Below, one piece after another: positions 46,077 to 48,137 of a stretch of DNA of 48,137 nt. The notes below the pieces were generated by a model. The model worked only from the letters and a program-made list of their open reading frames with translations, made no database searches and had not been told where the DNA came from. Within the stretch, counting starts at the first letter, position 1. Each line of letters opens with the position of its first letter. The stretch spans positions 1 through 48,137 of the forward strand of contig NZ_NKUG01000044.1 in NCBI RefSeq assembly GCF_014845095.1, in the 5' to 3' direction. The stretch comes from Methylobacterium bullatum. Lineage in GTDB: Bacteria > Pseudomonadota > Alphaproteobacteria > Rhizobiales > Beijerinckiaceae. A program made the position numbers and the translations under genes.

Positions 46077-47891
46077 ATGGCTGCTCCCCCGCTTCTCACC
46101 CTCCAGAACGTCGCGCTCACTTTCGGCGGCACTCCGCTGATCGAACAGGCGGATCTCGCGATCTCTCCCGGCGAACGGACTTGCCTCGTCGGCCGCAACG
46201 GTTCGGGCAAGTCGACGCTCATGAAGATCGCCTGCGGGCTCATCGAGCCCGACAAGGGCGTGCGCTTCGTCCAGCCCGGCACCACCATCCGCTACCTCGC
46301 GCAGGAACCGGATTTCTCGGGCTTTTCCACCACCCTGGACTTCGTCGAGCACGGCCTCACCCATGGCGACGACGCTTATCGCGCCCGCTACCTACTGGAG
46401 AGTCTGGGCCTGACCGGCGCCGAGAACCCGGCGAGCCTGTCGGGCGGGGAGGGGCGGCGCGTGGCCCTGGCTCAGGCACTGGCACCCGAGCCCGACATCC
46501 TGCTGCTCGACGAGCCCACCAACCATCTCGACCTGCCGGCCATCGAATGGTTGGAGGCGGAATTGAAGTCCGTGCGCGGCGCGCTCGTTCTCATCAGCCA
46601 CGACAGGCGCTTCCTCTCGGCCCTCTCGAAGACCACCGTCTGGCTCGATCGCGGTATCACGAGGCGGATCGAGCAGGGCTTTTCCACCTTCGAGGCGTGG
46701 CGCGACGCGTTCTTCGAGGAGGAGGAGCGCGACCGGCACAAGCTCGATCGCAAGATCGCCGACGAGGAGCATTGGCTGCGCTACGGCGTCACGGCGCGCC
46801 GCAAGCGCAACGTGCGGCGGCTCGGCAACCTCCATGCCCTGCGCAAGGACCGGCGGGAGGACCGCCGCCCCGTCGGCACCGCGACGATGACCTCCACCGA
46901 AGCGGAGAGTTCGGGCGCCCTGGTGATCGAAGCCAAGAATGCCGCCAAGGCCTATGGTGAGCGCCGCATCGTCGACGATCTCTCGATCCGGGTGATGCGT
47001 GGCGACCGGCTCGGCATCGTCGGCGCCAACGGCGCCGGCAAGACCACCCTCATCAACCTGCTCACGGGACAATCGGCGCCGGATTCCGGCAGCATCGCCC
47101 TGGGCACGAACCTCAAGATGATGCTCCTCGACCAGGCCCGCGCGGTGCTGGACCCGTCGATGACGGTCACCGAGGTGCTCACCGGCGGCAGCGGCGACAG
47201 CGTGGTCGTCGGCGGCGTGAGCCGCCATGTGATCGGCTATCTCAAGGACTTCCTGTTCGCCCCGGAACAGGCCCGAACCCCGGTGAGGGTGCTCTCCGGG
47301 GGCGAGCGCAACCGTCTTCTCATCGCCCGAGCCCTGGCCCAGCCCGCCAACCTCCTCGTCCTCGACGAGCCCACCAATGACCTCGACCTCGAGACCCTCG
47401 ACCTCCTGCAGGAGATGCTGTCGGATTATTCCGGCACGCTGATCCTGGTGAGCCACGACCGTGACTTCCTCGACCGCGTCGTCGGCAGCGTCCTCGTCAG
47501 CGAGGGGGAGGGGCGCTGGGTCGAGTATGCCGGAGGTTATACCGACATGGTGACGCAGCGCGGCCAGGGCGTCGAGGCGCGCAAGAGCGCCACGGCGCCT
47601 CGCCCCGACGGCAAGGTGAAGCCGGGCCGCCTCGCCAGCACCTCCGCGGCCCCGGCGCCCAAGACGAAGATGGGGTTCAAGGACCAGCACGAGTTGAAGA
47701 CCCTGCCGGAGCGAATCGCGAAGCTGCAGACCGAGATCGCCAAGCACCGCGCCGTCCTCGCCGATCCGCAACTCTACAGCCGCAATCCGGCCCTTTTCCA
47801 GAAAACCTCCGCGACCCTCGCGGCGGCGGAGGCGGACCTCTCGGCGGCCGAGGACCGCTGGCTGGAGCTGGAGATGCAGCGGGAAGGGTGA
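46077..47891 (+). CDS. ABC-F family ATPase (Uup-like)
   Basis: A 604-residue soluble protein with two ABC domains and no membrane helices. Walker A motifs are GRNGSGKST (about 41-49) and GANGAGKTT (about 319-327). Signature motifs are LSGGEGRR and LSGGERNR, and Walker B is LLLDEPTNHLD in the first domain and LVLDEPTNDLD in the second. A C-terminal coiled coil (ERIAKLQTEIAKHRAVLADP) is that of Uup, a DNA- and ribosome-associated ABC-F protein. These factors act on ribosomes or DNA and are not transporters. Confidence 0.9.
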   Translation: MAAPPLLTLQNVALTFGGTPLIEQADLAISPGERTCLVGRNGSGKSTLMKIACGLIEPDKGVRFVQPGTTIRYLAQEPDFSGFSTTLDFVEHGLTHGDDAYRARYLLESLGLTGAENPASLSGGEGRRVALAQALAPEPDILLLDEPTNHLDLPAIEWLEAELKSVRGALVLISHDRRFLSALSKTTVWLDRGITRRIEQGFSTFEAWRDAFFEEEERDRHKLDRKIADEEHWLRYGVTARRKRNVRRLGNLHALRKDRREDRRPVGTATMTSTEAESSGALVIEAKNAAKAYGERRIVDDLSIRVMRGDRLGIVGANGAGKTTLINLLTGQSAPDSGSIALGTNLKMMLLDQARAVLDPSMTVTEVLTGGSGDSVVVGGVSRHVIGYLKDFLFAPEQARTPVRVLSGGERNRLLIARALAQPANLLVLDEPTNDLDLETLDLLQEMLSDYSGTLILVSHDRDFLDRVVGSVLVSEGEGRWVEYAGGYTDMVTQRGQGVEARKSATAPRPDGKVKPGRLASTSAAPAPKTKMGFKDQHELKTLPERIAKLQTEIAKHRAVLADPQLYSRNPALFQKTSATLAAAEADLSAAEDRWLELEMQREG

Positions 47892-47960
47892 GGCGGGTCG
47901 CCCTTCGCACCGGACGCCCGGCAGAGCGTGTCGGCTCGGGCTCCCCACTCGGTGACGCGC

Positions 47961-47976
47961 CCCCCTCGACCGGGGG
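47961..47976 (+). terminator. Weak GC hairpin downstream of the ABC-F gene
   Basis: CCCCC and GGGGG pair around a six-base loop TCGACC, about 70 bases after the stop. It has no T-run and short arms. I see no gene in the remaining 246 bases of the window. Confidence 0.3.
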
Positions 47977-48137
47977 AAGACGGAGCGTTCACGAGACCTT
48001 CGCCCCCCATGGGACGCCGGAGAACGCCGAGGCTTCCCGATCACGGTCCCATGGCCGAGACCGTTCTCCCCGACATGAAATTTCTTGACAAAATTCCTAT
48101 TTTCCTGCTTCTTTTACACATCTGACGCTGCCGCCGA

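Overview
The window looks like chromosome of a high-GC alphaproteobacterium, most likely Methylobacterium or a close relative (Hyphomicrobiales). The pointers are a methanol-oxidation block in the order mxaK-L-D-E-H-B, an F0 ATP synthase operon with a separate b' subunit (atpI-B-E-F'-F) apart from any F1 genes, a CcrM-type GANTC methyltransferase, ATP12, and several polyhydroxyalkanoate granule genes. The taxon call is inference from gene content; there is no rRNA, and I recognised no tRNA.

Layout. 1-2.1 kb is an AT-richer, probably acquired segment: a frameshifted MFS transporter tail and an OLD-family ATPase/TOPRIM nuclease gene. 2.1-3.2 kb holds a divergent CoA-binding protein/hotdog thioesterase pair. 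3.3-7.5 kb is the mxaKLDEHB block, tightly overlapping (GTGA/ATGA junctions), but the genes that precede it in the classical cluster (mxaFJGIRSAC) are not there; a roughly 125-bp imperfect palindrome sits at that junction. 7.7-12.8 kb holds an SLC13-type transporter and the complete sdhCDAB operon with a strong terminator. 13-17 kb is an accessory zone: an orphan glycosyltransferase, an AT-rich Imm26-like orphan, an IS66 transposase remnant, and two phasin-type genes.

17-29 kb is housekeeping: DegP-like protease, RarA, M32 carboxypeptidase, a membrane-anchored TerB-like protein, an Hsp70/YegD-like chaperone, an RluC-type pseudouridine synthase with a long disordered N-terminus, a HAD phosphatase, ATP12 and PccB. 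29-34 kb is accessory again: an empty 0.7-kb gap, a short RTX protein whose true start is unclear, an FkbM methyltransferase and a NarK-type nitrate/nitrite transporter with a structured leader. 34-48 kb returns to core genes: AHSA1 protein, alpha/beta hydrolase, an ABC-2 exporter pair, the F0 operon with a readable sigma70-type promoter and terminator, DsbA-like oxidoreductase, DUF721/DciA-like protein, MutY with two AT-hook-like motifs, CcrM, RlpA-like protein, a PHA-granule protein, a proline-rich small protein and an Uup-like ABC-F ATPase.

Functional themes are respiration and energy (sdh, F0), methylotrophy accessory functions (mxa), PHA storage (three genes), DNA maintenance (RarA, MutY, CcrM) and envelope quality control (DegP, DsbA, RlpA). 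I did not find a clearly new multi-gene system. The best candidates for a second look are the orphan mxaKLDEHB block, the OLD nuclease segment, the Imm26-like orphan islet, the MutY AT-hook tail and the RTX start anomaly.
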